Positions 18,006-27,195 of a stretch of 62,987 bases of DNA are shown piece after piece. The position numbers and the translations under genes were made by a program. The first letter of the stretch is position 1. Each line of letters starts with the position of its first letter. The stretch is from Beijerinckiaceae bacterium (GTDB taxonomy: Bacteria > Pseudomonadota > Alphaproteobacteria > Rhizobiales > Beijerinckiaceae): assembly GCA_019745195.1 (NCBI GenBank), contig JAIETL010000043.1, positions 1 to 62,987 on the forward strand, given 5' to 3'. The notes under the pieces are model-generated. The model was not told the origin of the DNA, ran no database searches, and saw nothing but the letters and a program-made list of their open reading frames with translations.

Positions 18006-19748
18006 ATGACGAGGCTGACGACGAATTCACAGGAGACGACACTTGGAGATCTACTTTCCATCGGGACGTCGCTCTACCTAATTCCTTTCTTCCAGCGTGA
18101 GTATCGCTGGGCACCCGACAAGGTTAATAACCTTCTCCAGGACATTCTGAATATTGTTGATGGCTTGACCGACAAGCACTTTCTTGGAGCCGTCATTGTA
18201 CACGGCCGAAGAGCCAACCCAACTGACCCCAAAGTATTTGAGGTAATCGACGGACAACAGCGCCTTACTACCGCTTTCTTATTCATTTCCGCTTTGGTAA
18301 AAATACTATCTTTAAATAATAGACAAGACGAAGCTGCAAAATTAGCTCAAAATTATCTTCAGATCGGGAGAGATTATAAGAAATCGAACTTGAGAATACA
18401 TTCAAGTCGACTCGATAGAACTATGATGAGCGCTGTAGTAGAAGATATAAAGCATGATGAAAAACTGGTAGATGCGCTGAAACCGTACGATTTGAATGCA
18501 TTACCCAATTACGGGTCGAACCGAGGCCCTTTAAGGAATAATTATAATAGATTTAAACGTTTCTTTATGGAAGAATTAGAGCAAGGAGGAATTGAAAGAT
18601 TGCGGCAAATTTACGAGATATTTTTGAATAATTTTACCGTTGTCCAGATCGATGTACTCGACCCTACTGATGGGCCCAAAATATTTGATAGTCTTAATTC
18701 TAAGCAAGAACCAATGAAGATAAGTGATTTAGTAAGAAATGAGATATTTCGGAAGATTTCTGATGAGACGCCCGAGAAAATTGAACGCATAGACGAAGAG
18801 GTTTGGCAGCCTTTTTATGCTTCATTCGAATTTCATGGGCTTAACAGTTTTGAGAAATTCCTTTTCCCGTATGGGCTGGTGACGGATCCAAACCTGAGGA
18901 AATCGGATGTATTTATCAACCTAAGAAATAGATGGAATGATATAGAAAATCCAAATGAGATCATCGCGTCTTTGGATAAACTGAAAGCTCCTTACCTAGA
19001 TACTCTCGCCGGCAACAACGTTTGTCGATTTTCTCCGAATTTATCGACACGGTTCACTCGCTTTGCCGCGCTCGGGGCTCCAAGCTCAGTATTGCCATTC
19101 ACGATGCAACTTGGGCGGTCGGTCTTGGATGGACACGTTTCAGAGGCAACCGCAGCCGAGTTGATGGACGTTGTCGAGAGTTTCCTAGTGCGTCGCGCGA
19201 TAGCCGGCTACGAGCCGACAGGCCTTCACGCTGTATTCAAAAGGCTCTGGCCCGATCTTAAGAACGACTTGTCCGCAGAGGCCGTGTCTGCAGCCATTTC
19301 ATCACATAAGACGGTCACTTGGCCTGACGCACAGGAACTCAAGAAGGCTGTTGAGACGAGACCTCTCTACGGCTCCGCAATCACCCCATATCTTCTGCTT
19401 GAATACGATTCTCACCACGGCGGGGACGCTCATGAAAAAACTGAAACCATTGAGCATGTACTACCGCAATCGGCAGATTCTGGCTGGAAGCAAATGTACG
19501 GCGAGAAATACATTGCAAACGATACCGACGCATTGCCGAATCTTGTTCCCTGCACCGGGCGGATGAATTCTTCTCTCGGAAATCAAGCGTACCACTTGAA
19601 GAAAGTTCGATTTGCGAGCGATTCAAAATTCAAGAGCACGAGAGAGTTTAGTGCCAAATTTGAAAACTGGAACTGGGAAGCGTTTAGAGTTCGGGCTCAG
19701 GAAATGGGCGAATGGGTTATAACCCGCTGGCCTCACGAGAAACCGTAA
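18006..19748 (+). CDS. DUF262/DUF1524 protein, GmrSD-like restriction factor
   Basis: This 580-aa protein fuses an N-terminal DUF262 domain (F-F-Q-R-E-Y-R-W at 28-35 and I-D-G-Q-Q-R-L-T-T at 81-89, a ParB-like nucleotide-binding fold) to a C-terminal DUF1524 HNH nuclease with I-E-H-V-L-P-Q-S (about 482-489) and L-P-N-L. GmrS and GmrD have these folds and together cleave modified phage DNA as a type IV restriction system; single-chain versions are known. GGAGGA lies just before the ATG at 18006. The gene is clearly AT-richer than its flanks for its first two thirds and stands alone between core genes, which suggests horizontal gain. The modification it recognises cannot be inferred. Confidence 0.85.
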   Translation: MTRLTTNSQETTLGDLLSIGTSLYLIPFFQREYRWAPDKVNNLLQDILNIVDGLTDKHFLGAVIVHGRRANPTDPKVFEVIDGQQRLTTAFLFISALVKILSLNNRQDEAAKLAQNYLQIGRDYKKSNLRIHSSRLDRTMMSAVVEDIKHDEKLVDALKPYDLNALPNYGSNRGPLRNNYNRFKRFFMEELEQGGIERLRQIYEIFLNNFTVVQIDVLDPTDGPKIFDSLNSKQEPMKISDLVRNEIFRKISDETPEKIERIDEEVWQPFYASFEFHGLNSFEKFLFPYGLVTDPNLRKSDVFINLRNRWNDIENPNEIIASLDKLKAPYLDTLAGNNVCRFSPNLSTRFTRFAALGAPSSVLPFTMQLGRSVLDGHVSEATAAELMDVVESFLVRRAIAGYEPTGLHAVFKRLWPDLKNDLSAEAVSAAISSHKTVTWPDAQELKKAVETRPLYGSAITPYLLLEYDSHHGGDAHEKTETIEHVLPQSADSGWKQMYGEKYIANDTDALPNLVPCTGRMNSSLGNQAYHLKKVRFASDSKFKSTREFSAKFENWNWEAFRVRAQEMGEWVITRWPHEKP

Positions 19749-19781
19749 TGCGGCTACGATCAGCACCACACTATTGCCGAC

Positions 19782-20726
19782 TTAACTCCGCCGCTCCGCC
19801 GCGAACCGCGCCGCCGCCCTGAGCATCCCCGCTTTGTCTCCAAACCGATCCAGCGCCGCGACCGCCTGCCCGCTCAACCGGTCGCGCTCGCGCCGCGCCC
19901 CCTCCCGCCCGAGCGCCGAGACCAGCGTGCCCTTGCCCCTGCCTTCGTCCTTGGCGGTGGCCTTGCCGAGTTGCTCGGGCGTCGCCTCCACGTCGAGAAT
20001 GTCGTCGGCGATCTGGAAGGCCGCACCCAGGGCCTTGCCATAGGTGACCAGCACCGCGCGCTCGGCCTCGGACGCCTGCCCCAGCAGCGCGCCGATCTCG
20101 ACGCTCGCCGCCAGCAGCGCGCCGGTCTTCATCGCCTGCAACTGCCGGATCTGCGGCTCATCGAGCCCCCCGGCCGGAGCATCGCCGAAGCGCCCCTCCG
20201 CCGCGAGGTCGAGCATCTGGCCGCCTGCCATGCCGCCGAGCCCCGAGGCGCGGGCCAGCGCCAGCACGAGATTGGCGCGGACCTCGCCCGAGGGGTGCGT
20301 CTCCGGGCCCGCCATCACGTCGAAGGCGAGCGTCAGCAGGCTGTCGCCGGCGAGGATCGCGGTCGCCTCGTCATAGGCCTTGTGGACGGTCGGGCGGCCC
20401 CGGCGGGTGTCGTCGTCGTCCATCGCCGGCAGATCGTCATGGACCAGCGAGTAGCAATGCACGAGCTCGACCGCGGCGCCGGCGCGCAGCGCTTGCGCGG
20501 GCGCGACATCGAACAGCCGCGCCGTCTCGACCGTCAGGAAGGGCCGCAGCCGCTTGCCGCCGCCGAGCGCGCCATGACGCATCGCGTCGAGCAGACGTCG
20601 CGGCCGGGCGACCTCGCCAGCCAGCGCGACGGGCGACAGGAGCGCGTCGAGCAGGGTCTCGATGGCATCGGCGTTTTCCGCGAGCCTCGCAGGTAAGTCG
20701 GCGCTATCGTCGGATACGGAACTCAT
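19782..20726 (-). CDS. ispA: Polyprenyl (farnesyl) diphosphate synthase
   Basis: This prenyltransferase condenses isopentenyl diphosphate with allylic diphosphates, giving farnesyl (or geranyl) diphosphate. The 314-aa protein has the first aspartate-rich motif in L-V-H-D-D-L-P-A-M-D-D-D-D and the second in Q-I-A-D-D-I-L-D-V-E, with G-G-K-R-L-R-P-F near the start. These fit the short-chain IspA type. The ATG at 20726 lies about 80 nt from the divergent mtgA start. No dxs gene is adjacent, although ispA and dxs are often paired. Confidence 0.92.
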   Translation of the reverse strand: MSSVSDDSADLPARLAENADAIETLLDALLSPVALAGEVARPRRLLDAMRHGALGGGKRLRPFLTVETARLFDVAPAQALRAGAAVELVHCYSLVHDDLPAMDDDDTRRGRPTVHKAYDEATAILAGDSLLTLAFDVMAGPETHPSGEVRANLVLALARASGLGGMAGGQMLDLAAEGRFGDAPAGGLDEPQIRQLQAMKTGALLAASVEIGALLGQASEAERAVLVTYGKALGAAFQIADDILDVEATPEQLGKATAKDEGRGKGTLVSALGREGARRERDRLSGQAVAALDRFGDKAGMLRAAARFAAERRS

Positions 20727-20804
20727 GAGGCGATCTCGCGTTCGCTGACCGGGGTGGGCTTGCCGGAGCCGGATGGCGTCGTCAAGCAGCGGCGGGGGAA
20801 CGCG

Positions 20805-21500
20805 ATGGCGGACGGGACGAGACGAGCCGGGCTGCCGGCGCGCATCATGCGCTGGATATGGCTCGCCGCTCTCGCTTTGGCTGCGGCGCTCGTGCTGGGC
20901 CTGATTCTCTTCCGCTTCGTGCCCGCACCATCGACCCTGATGATCGGGCGCTGGCTGACCTTCCAGCCGGTCGAGCGGCGATGGGTGCCGCTCGCGCAGA
21001 TTTCGCCGAACCTGATCCGCGCCGTGATCGCGGCCGAGGACCAGCGCTTCTGCGAGCATTCCGGCGTCGACTGGGTCGAGCTCAACAGCGTGCTGGAGGA
21101 CGAGGACGGGCCGAGCCGGGGCGCCTCGACCCTGACCATGCAGACCGCCAAGAACGTGTTCCTGTGGCCCGGCCGCTCCTATGTCCGCAAGGCGCTGGAG
21201 ATTCCGCTGGCCATGGCGATCGACCTCGTTTGGCCGAAGCAGCGCATCATCGAGGTCTATCTCAACGTCGCCGAATGGGGTGACGGGCTCTATGGCGCGG
21301 AGGCCGCCGCGCAGCGCTATTTCCGCAAGCCGGCGGCGCGGTTGACACCGGCCGAGGCGGCTAGGCTGGCGGGCGCGCTGCCCAACCCGATCCTGCGCAA
21401 TCCCGAGCGCCCGACGCGCGGCCTGCAATCGGCCGCCGGCCGGGTCCAGCGCCGCGTCGGGCAGCTTGGGCCGCTGGGCGATTGCGCCGTGCCGGGGTAA
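20805..21500 (+). CDS. mtgA: Monofunctional peptidoglycan glycosyltransferase MtgA
   Basis: MtgA polymerises lipid II into glycan strands in the inner membrane. The 231-aa protein has one N-terminal membrane helix (about residues 10-35) and the GT51 signatures E-D-Q-R-F-C-E-H-S-G-V-D-W with the catalytic glutamate, and G-A-S-T-L-T-M-Q-T-A-K-N. It lacks a transpeptidase domain, which is normal for MtgA. GGGGGA sits 5 nt before the ATG at 20805. It is divergent from ispA. Confidence 0.93.
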   Translation: MADGTRRAGLPARIMRWIWLAALALAAALVLGLILFRFVPAPSTLMIGRWLTFQPVERRWVPLAQISPNLIRAVIAAEDQRFCEHSGVDWVELNSVLEDEDGPSRGASTLTMQTAKNVFLWPGRSYVRKALEIPLAMAIDLVWPKQRIIEVYLNVAEWGDGLYGAEAAAQRYFRKPAARLTPAEAARLAGALPNPILRNPERPTRGLQSAAGRVQRRVGQLGPLGDCAVPG

Positions 21501-21504
21501 ACCG

Positions 21505-21606
21505 CCCTCATCCTGAGGAGCCGCGCAGCGGCGTCTCGAAGGATGCTCCAGAGCCCGCTGGAGGCTCCTTCGAGACGCGGACTACGTCCGCTCCTCAGGA
21601 TGAGGG
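21505..21606. repeat. Palindromic intergenic repeat, family B, copy 1
   Basis: The element begins CCCTCATCCTGAGG and ends CCTCAGGATGAGGG as inverted repeats, with an inner pair GCGTCTCGAAGGA / TCCTTCGAGACGC. It lies downstream of mtgA. A second copy is at 30422-30528. This is a dispersed REP-like palindrome. Confidence 0.85.
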
Positions 21607-21775
21607 CTGATCATCAAGAGTCTGTCGCATAGCCGAATTTTTACACCGACCAACACTAGCCATGCCGCGCCCGAGCGTGTATGGGCAACGCCTCACGAGA
21701 TTGATGACGTCGTCGTGGCGGCAGCGCGGGCCTTTGGCTGCGGCGCTTCCCAGCGGCGGCGCGATGGAGAGTAGC

Positions 21776-21961
21776 ATGGCCGTTCCGAAGAGAAAGACCT
21801 CGCCGTCCAAGCGCGGCATGCGCCGCTCGGCCGACGCGCTGAAGCAGCCCACCTATATCGAGGACAAGAACTCCGGCGAACTGCGCCGCCCGCACCATGT
21901 CGATCTGAAGTCGGGCATGTATCGCGGCCGCCAGGTGCTCAAGGCCAAGACCGAGGCCTGA
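21776..21961 (+). CDS. rpmF: Ribosomal protein bL32
   Basis: This 61-aa large-subunit ribosomal protein starts [17 protein letters not shown], the standard bL32 N-terminus. It lacks the zinc-binding cysteines found in some phyla, as is usual in alphaproteobacteria. GGAGAG precedes the ATG at 21776. It stands alone, with its own terminator just downstream. Confidence 0.97.
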   Translation: MAVPKRKTSPSKRGMRRSADALKQPTYIEDKNSGELRRPHHVDLKSGMYRGRQVLKAKTEA

Positions 21962-22008
21962 GCGGCTTGGGCTCTCCGACGGAGCCTCGAGCCAGACAGA
22001 GTGAAACG

Positions 22009-22033
22009 AGCCGGCCGCGAGGCCGGCTTTTTC
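22009..22033 (+). terminator. rpmF terminator
   Basis: AGCCGGCC (22009-22016) pairs with GGCCGGCT (22021-22028) around GCGA, followed by TTTTT. It lies 48 nt after the rpmF stop. Confidence 0.9.
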
Positions 22034-22168
22034 TATGATCGGACAGACCGCATTACCTAACGACACAGGACACTGGACATGCGCCCGGCGTCGCTGGATA
22101 GTGCTGTTTCACGGCTTTTGCGCCTGAACCACGCCTGATCCGACTCGACGATAATCGGACGGCTTCCC

Positions 22169-22747
22169 ATGGCTTACGACGCCCGACTCAATGCGCGGAT
22201 CGTGGCCTGGCTCCAAGCCAGGCCGGTCGGCGTCGCCCATGGCAATGGCGAATGCTGGACCCTGGCGGAGGATGCGCTGAGCTATGTCGGCGCGCGGACG
22301 TCGCGGCAGCTAACGCCCCATTTCAGCAGCCGCGCCGACTTCGTCTGGGGAGACGTGGAAACCAACCTCAACGCGGTCGCGCCAGGCGACATCATCCAGT
22401 TCGTCGGATACAGCGCGGTTCTGACGACGACCGTCACGGACTTCCTCGCGCCGCGGGGGCGCGTCGTGAGTCCGACCCAGACGCATGGCAGGGGCCACCA
22501 CACGGCAATCGTGCTGCGGGTGCTCGTCGTTGGCGGTCTCGTCGAGGTGATCGAACAGAACGTCGCGCGCCTGCCGGTCGCCGGCGTGCCGCAGTCGGGC
22601 AGGGTCGTGCAGATCAACCGGATCGCGCTACGCTCGGTCACGGGGCCGACGGAGATCGGGTTCGACGGGCTGGGAGACCGCGAGACGACGACGATCTCCT
22701 ACGCTGTCAGCCTGGCGCAGTTCACCGTCTATCATCCCAGGCTCTAG
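22169..22747 (+). CDS. Predicted papain/CHAP-like cysteine protease-fold protein
   Basis: This 192-aa protein carries N-G-E-C-W-T-L-A-E-D-A-L near residue 30, then P-G-D-I-I-Q-F near 75, and G-R-G-H-H-T-A-I-V near 110. That Cys ... His order and spacing are typical of CHAP/NlpC-P60 hydrolases and the related proteinase-fold domain seen in some fungal actin-associated proteins. No signal peptide is visible, so a cytosolic peptidase or amidase, or an inactive fold, is possible. It stands alone downstream of rpmF. Confidence 0.6.
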   Translation: MAYDARLNARIVAWLQARPVGVAHGNGECWTLAEDALSYVGARTSRQLTPHFSSRADFVWGDVETNLNAVAPGDIIQFVGYSAVLTTTVTDFLAPRGRVVSPTQTHGRGHHTAIVLRVLVVGGLVEVIEQNVARLPVAGVPQSGRVVQINRIALRSVTGPTEIGFDGLGDRETTTISYAVSLAQFTVYHPRL

Positions 22748-22778
22748 CGGGACGACCGGCCATGGCATCATCCGATGC

Positions 22779-22964
22779 TCAGGCGAATCGGCCAGGACGG
22801 GCGGCCGGACGGCCGGCGGCGATCTCGTAGAATCGGGCCGCCGCCTGCGGCGTCTCCAGCGCGCGCCGCGCGAAGGGGCCGATCTGCGCCTGCGCGGCGG
22901 CGAGCTGCAGCAGCAGCATCGCGGCGCGGCTCACGGCATCGCTCTCGAAGGCGGGGTGGGCCAT
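22779..22964 (-). CDS. Small hypothetical protein, 61 aa
   Basis: A 61-codon gene begins M-A-H-P-A-F-E-S-D-A-V-S-R-A-A-M. It is mostly helix-forming alanine, leucine and glutamine, with a P-F-A-R-R-A-L-E-T-P motif in the middle and a proline/arginine tail. GGAG lies 6 nt before the ATG at 22964. It has no recognisable family. The main support is the ribosome site and a protein-like composition in a gap of about 340 nt. Confidence 0.45.
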   Translation of the reverse strand: MAHPAFESDAVSRAAMLLLQLAAAQAQIGPFARRALETPQAAARFYEIAAGRPAARPGRFA

Positions 22965-23141
22965 GTCTCACTCCGGAACGCGGTGGTATCGGCGCTACGG
23001 TCGTTGCAAACCTCTGGCCAAAATTAACCGGCTGTTAAGCCCAAAACCCGCATCGTTCCGGGACAGTTTCCGCTCCGTCAGGCCAGGATGGGACAGCGTC
23101 TTGGCGCCTCCTCCGGCTTTCGGCTCTTGAGGCCTCCCGCG

Positions 23142-24833
23142 ATGCATGCGCCGTCGATCCTGAGCTCCCGCGCCGACGGCCTCGCCGATCCGCGCAGCCT
23201 GCTCTCTTCGATCGGCGAGGTGGTCTATAGCTGGGAGATTCAGGGCGACGTCCTGATCTGGGGGCCGAACGCCGCCGACGTTCTGGGGCCGATCCCCGAG
23301 GCCGCCATGTCGCGGGGCCTTGCTTTTGCCGGCCTCGTCGAGCCCGGCAGCGGCCGCAGCCGCTACGACGCGATCTTCTCCTCGACCGGCCATGACGAGG
23401 GCGAGGGCGTGGTCTATCGCACCCGCTACGCCGCCTCCCTCGCCGGCCGGACCATGTGGGTCGAGGATGCCGGGCGCTGGTTCGCCGGACTCGACGGCCG
23501 CCCCGCCTGCGCGCGTGGAGTGCTCCGAATCGAGCGGGCGGTGAAGCCCGACGAACTCGCGGTCTGCACCAGCGAGGTCACGGACCGCCATGCGCTGGTC
23601 GAGCGCGTCGAGCAGGCGCTGTCGGAGCATCTTCCGGCCGAGCGCATGGTCGTGGTGCTGATAGCTGCGATCGACGAGCTGACGCGGCTCAACGACGATT
23701 TCGGCCATGAGGCGACCGACGAGATCATCGGCGTGGTGCAGGAGCGGCTGCGCTCGGCAATGCGCCGGCGCGATCATCTGCTGCGCTATTCAGGCAACCG
23801 CTTCGCCATCCTGCTTACCGGCTGCCCCAAGAACCAGGTCGAGGCGGCGGCGCGGCGCTTCATCAAGGCCGTCGCTCATTCGGCGATCGAGACCGGGCGC
23901 GGCATCGCGCTGGCGAGGCTGAGAGTCGGCGCGGCGATCGCGCCCGATCTCTCGAACCATGCCGGCACATTGGTCGCGGCGGCGGAGAATGCGCTGGCGA
24001 GCGCCCGTTCGGGCGCGGTCGATTCGGCCGTGATCGCCCGCCGCCGCGACAGCCGCGAGGCGCCCAGCGACGGGCCGGGGCTCGATCTGCAGGCGGTGGC
24101 GGCGCTGAACGAGCGCCGCGTCCAGCTCGCACTTCAGCCGATCGTGCGCGCCAAGGGGCGCGAGGTCGCCTTCCACGAGGCGCTGCTGCGCGTCGGCCAG
24201 GGTCCGAGCGGGCTGTTCTTCGCGCCGGCCGAACTGATTCCGTTGCTGGAGCGGCGCGGGCTGGTCCGCCTGTTCGACCATCGCGTGCTCGAACTCGCGG
24301 TCGAATTGCTCGCGGCCGATCCCGCGCTGTCGCTCTCGGTCAACGTCTCGCCGCGCTCGCTCGCCGACCCCGAATGGCTCGACGCCTTCCTCGCCTGCAC
24401 CAATGGCGCGCGTGGCGTGGCCCAGCGCCTGATCGTCGAGATCACGGAGACCGCGACGATCGAGGATCCCACTCGCGTCGCCAAACTGCTGGGCAGGATC
24501 AAGGATCAGGGCGCGCGCATCGCCATCGACGATTTCGGCGCGGGCCACACCTCGCTGCGGCACCTGCGCGCCTTCCCGATCGACATCCTCAAGCTCGACG
24601 GCGCCTTCACCCAGAACCTGCGCCGCTCGACCGACGACCGCTTCTATGTCCGCACCCTGATCGACCTCGCCCGGCATCTGATGGTCGAAACGGTGGCCGA
24701 ATGGGTCGACGACGATCTGCAGGCCGGGATGCTGGCCGACTGGGGCGTCACCTATCTGCAGGGTCATCTTGTCGGGAAGGCGGAGCTATGGCCGGTGGCG
24801 ACGCCAGCCCCGCGCCAGCGCGCGGCGGGCTGA
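23142..24833 (+). CDS. Degenerate-GGDEF / EAL cyclic-di-GMP phosphodiesterase
   Basis: This 563-aa cytosolic protein has an N-terminal PAS-like sensor segment (about 20-110), a GGDEF-fold domain (about 150-300) and a C-terminal EAL domain (about 320-555). The GGDEF signature is replaced by S-G-N-R-F in L-R-Y-S-G-N-R-F, so cyclase activity is not expected. The EAL domain keeps E-A-L-L-R, N-V-S, E-I-T-E, D-D-F-G-A-G and the late glutamate in V-E-T-V-A-E, which are the metal and base residues, so it probably hydrolyses c-di-GMP to pGpG. The degenerate domain may be a GTP-sensing regulator. The ATG at 23142 was chosen over one at 23088. Confidence 0.85.
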   Translation: MHAPSILSSRADGLADPRSLLSSIGEVVYSWEIQGDVLIWGPNAADVLGPIPEAAMSRGLAFAGLVEPGSGRSRYDAIFSSTGHDEGEGVVYRTRYAASLAGRTMWVEDAGRWFAGLDGRPACARGVLRIERAVKPDELAVCTSEVTDRHALVERVEQALSEHLPAERMVVVLIAAIDELTRLNDDFGHEATDEIIGVVQERLRSAMRRRDHLLRYSGNRFAILLTGCPKNQVEAAARRFIKAVAHSAIETGRGIALARLRVGAAIAPDLSNHAGTLVAAAENALASARSGAVDSAVIARRRDSREAPSDGPGLDLQAVAALNERRVQLALQPIVRAKGREVAFHEALLRVGQGPSGLFFAPAELIPLLERRGLVRLFDHRVLELAVELLAADPALSLSVNVSPRSLADPEWLDAFLACTNGARGVAQRLIVEITETATIEDPTRVAKLLGRIKDQGARIAIDDFGAGHTSLRHLRAFPIDILKLDGAFTQNLRRSTDDRFYVRTLIDLARHLMVETVAEWVDDDLQAGMLADWGVTYLQGHLVGKAELWPVATPAPRQRAAG

Positions 24834-24846
24834 GCCCCGTCGCCCC

Positions 24847-25440
24847 TCACTTCCCCTTCGACAACTTGTCCAGCCGCTCACGCATTTCGGTGAGTTCGCG
24901 CTTCATCTCGCCGAGATCGTCGCCCTTGGCGGACGCAGCGCCGGGTTCCTCCTGCGCCTTGGCCGCCGCCATGGCCGCAAACGGGTTGAACATGCGGAAG
25001 GCGTCGGTGAAGAGCGCCATGTTGGCGCGCGTCTGCTGCTGGAGCGCGTCCATGGCCGGGCCGCCGAACGCCCCGCCGGAGAACGCCTTGGCCATCTGCT
25101 CGCGGAACTGGCCCTGATCCTTTGTCAGGTGATCCATCGAGAATTCGAGATAGCGCGGCACCAGCGCCTGCATGCTGTCGCCGTAGAAGCGGATGAGCTG
25201 GCGCAGGAAGGCGATCGGCAGCAGGTTCTGGCCGTCCTTGCTCTCCTCGTCGAAGATGATCTGGGCGAGCACGGAACGGGTGATGTCCTCGCCCGACTTC
25301 GCGTCGTAGACGACGAAATCCTCGCCGCCGCGGACGAGCCCCGCGAGATCTTCCAGCGTGACGTAGGAACTCGTTCCCGTGTGATAGAGCCGGCGATTGG
25401 CGTATTTCTTGATGACGGTCGGTTCTTTGTCGCTGGCCAT
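24847..25440 (-). CDS. phaR: Polyhydroxyalkanoate synthesis repressor PhaR
   Basis: PhaR binds DNA and PHB granules; it represses phasin and PHB genes until polymer appears. The 197-aa protein has the conserved N-terminus V-I-K-K-Y-A-N-R-R-L-Y-H-T and the S-Y-V-T-L-E-D-L segment of the PHB-accumulation regulatory domain, then F-S-M-D-H-L-T and a charged C-terminal tail. The ATG is at 25440. It is divergent from phaA across ~317 nt. The family assignment is secure. Confidence 0.95.
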   Translation of the reverse strand: MASDKEPTVIKKYANRRLYHTGTSSYVTLEDLAGLVRGGEDFVVYDAKSGEDITRSVLAQIIFDEESKDGQNLLPIAFLRQLIRFYGDSMQALVPRYLEFSMDHLTKDQGQFREQMAKAFSGGAFGGPAMDALQQQTRANMALFTDAFRMFNPFAAMAAAKAQEEPGAASAKGDDLGEMKRELTEMRERLDKLSKGK

Positions 25441-25757
25441 CAGAGTCCTGCATGACGTTGGCTCGCGCGCCCCTGCGAAAATCGCGGCGACGCCGAACGA
25501 AACGGTCTTCCCGTGCCTGACGATAGCCACTCAGTGGCGGGCCGCAAGTTTTTTGAGCGTGCAGCGCGAAAAGCTGCCTGAACATGCGGTGAATGTGCCG
25601 ATGTTCCGAGCAACTTCTCGCTGACGGCCATCGCGAACGGCGCTGCCGCACCTTTCGGATCACTTGACGCCGCCGCGACGGGCCTGAAAGGTGACGGTCG
25701 AAACACGGTCGGCCCCGGCGAGAACGGGCCGTCGCGACAACAGCGAGGAACTCTCCC
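25441..25757. promoter_or_regulatory. phaR-phaA divergent promoter region
   Basis: This 317-nt gap holds the promoters for phaR and phaA. A GCAGC (25561-25565) and GCTGC (25573-25577) dyad spaced by seven bases resembles the TGC/GCA-rich sites reported for PhaR-type regulators. A TTGACG with AAAGGT 17 nt later lies near the phaA side. GAGGAA precedes the phaA ATG. No gene is seen here. All assignments inside it are tentative. Confidence 0.35.
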
Positions 25758-26939
25758 ATGGCTGATTCAGACATCGTCATCGTCGGCGCGGCGCGCACGG
25801 CGGTCGGCGCCTTCAACGGCGTCTTCGCCAACACGCCGGCCCATGATCTCGGCGCCGCCGCGATCAAGGAGGCGCTGGCCCGCGCCAAGGTCGATCCCGC
25901 CGATGTCGACGAGGTCATCATGGGCCAGATCCTGACCGCCGGTCAGGGCCAGAACCCGGCCCGCCAGGCCGCGATGAAGGCGGGCATTCCGCAGGAGGCG
26001 ACCGCCTGGGGCCTGAACCAGCTTTGCGGCTCGGGGCTGCGCGCGGTCGCGATCGGCCTGCAGCAGATCGCCAATGGCGACGCCGACATCATCGTGGCCG
26101 GCGGCCAGGAATCGATGTCGATGTCGCAGCATGGCGCGCATCTGCGCAACGGCACCAAGATGGGCGACCTGAAATTCGTCGACACCATGCTGAAGGACGG
26201 CCTCTGGGACGCCTTCCACGGCTACCATATGGGCACCACGGCCGAGAACGTCGCGACCAAGTGGCAGATCAGCCGCGAGGACCAGGACAAGTTCGCCACC
26301 GCCTCGCAGAACAAGGCCGAGGCCGCCCAGAAAGCCGGCAAGTTCAAGGACGAGATCGTCCCCTTCACCGTCTCGACCCGCAAGGGCGACATCGTTGTCT
26401 CCGACGACGAGTATCCCCGCCACGGCGCGACGCTCGAGGCGATGGCCAAGCTCAAGCCCGCCTTCTCGAAGGAAGGCACCGTCACCGCCGGCAACGCGTC
26501 CGGCATCAATGACGGCGCGGCCGCGCTCGTGCTGATGAGCGCCAAGGAGGCGGCCAAGCGCGGCCTGAAGCCCCTTGCCCGCGTCGCCTCCTGGGCGACG
26601 GCCGGCGTCGATCCGGCGATCATGGGCTCGGGCCCGATCCCGGCGACCCGCAAGGCGCTGGAGAAGGCCGGCTGGAGCGTGGGCGATCTCGAACTGGTCG
26701 AAGCCAACGAGGCTTTCGCCGCGCAGGCCATGGCGGTCAACAAGGACCTCGGCTGGAACACCGACATCGTCAACGTCAATGGCGGCGCGATCGCGATCGG
26801 CCATCCGATCGGCGCGTCGGGCGCGCGCGTGCTGGTGACGCTGCTGCACGAGATGGAGAAGCGCGACGCCAAGAAGGGCCTCGCCACGCTCTGCATCGGC
26901 GGCGGCATGGGCGTCGCCATGGCGATCGAGCGCGCCTGA
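25758..26939 (+). CDS. phaA: Acetyl-CoA acetyltransferase (beta-ketothiolase) PhaA
   Basis: PhaA condenses two acetyl-CoA to acetoacetyl-CoA, the first step to polyhydroxybutyrate. The 393-aa protein has the nucleophilic cysteine C90 in [10 protein letters not shown], the G-H-P-I-G-A-S-G histidine motif (near 350) and the second catalytic cysteine in C-I-G-G-G-M-G near the C-terminus. It is followed by a DUF1737 gene 4 nt later and by phaB, so it forms an operon. phaC is not in this window. Confidence 0.97.
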   Translation: MADSDIVIVGAARTAVGAFNGVFANTPAHDLGAAAIKEALARAKVDPADVDEVIMGQILTAGQGQNPARQAAMKAGIPQEATAWGLNQLCGSGLRAVAIGLQQIANGDADIIVAGGQESMSMSQHGAHLRNGTKMGDLKFVDTMLKDGLWDAFHGYHMGTTAENVATKWQISREDQDKFATASQNKAEAAQKAGKFKDEIVPFTVSTRKGDIVVSDDEYPRHGATLEAMAKLKPAFSKEGTVTAGNASGINDGAAALVLMSAKEAAKRGLKPLARVASWATAGVDPAIMGSGPIPATRKALEKAGWSVGDLELVEANEAFAAQAMAVNKDLGWNTDIVNVNGGAIAIGHPIGASGARVLVTLLHEMEKRDAKKGLATLCIGGGMGVAMAIERA

Positions 26940-26943
26940 CGAC

Positions 26944-27159
26944 ATGGCGCGGCGGACGACGCTCTACCGCTACCTCACCGGGCCTGACGACGCCGCCTTC
27001 TGTCATCGGGTCTCGGAGGCGCTGTCGCGGGGCTGGGCGCTGTACGGACAGCCGGCCCTGACCTTCGACGCCGCCAGCGGGCGCGTCATCTGCGGGCAGG
27101 CCATCACCAAGGACGTGGACGGGCCCTATGCGCCCGACATGAAGCTTTCAGAACAATAG
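26944..27159 (+). CDS. DUF1737 domain protein
   Basis: This 71-aa protein matches the DUF1737 pattern: Y-R-Y-L-T-G near the start, F-C-H-R-V-S-E-A-L-S-R-G-W in the middle, and Y-G-Q-P-A-L-T-F-D then Q-A-I. It begins 4 nt after the phaA stop and ends 36 nt before phaB, so it is in the phaAB operon. The biochemical role is unknown; its fixed position between the two PHB enzymes suggests a link to the pathway. Confidence 0.85.
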   Translation: MARRTTLYRYLTGPDDAAFCHRVSEALSRGWALYGQPALTFDAASGRVICGQAITKDVDGPYAPDMKLSEQ

Positions 27160-27195
27160 CGCGGCACAACGCCGCCGAGAGGGAGGAACGAGCCT

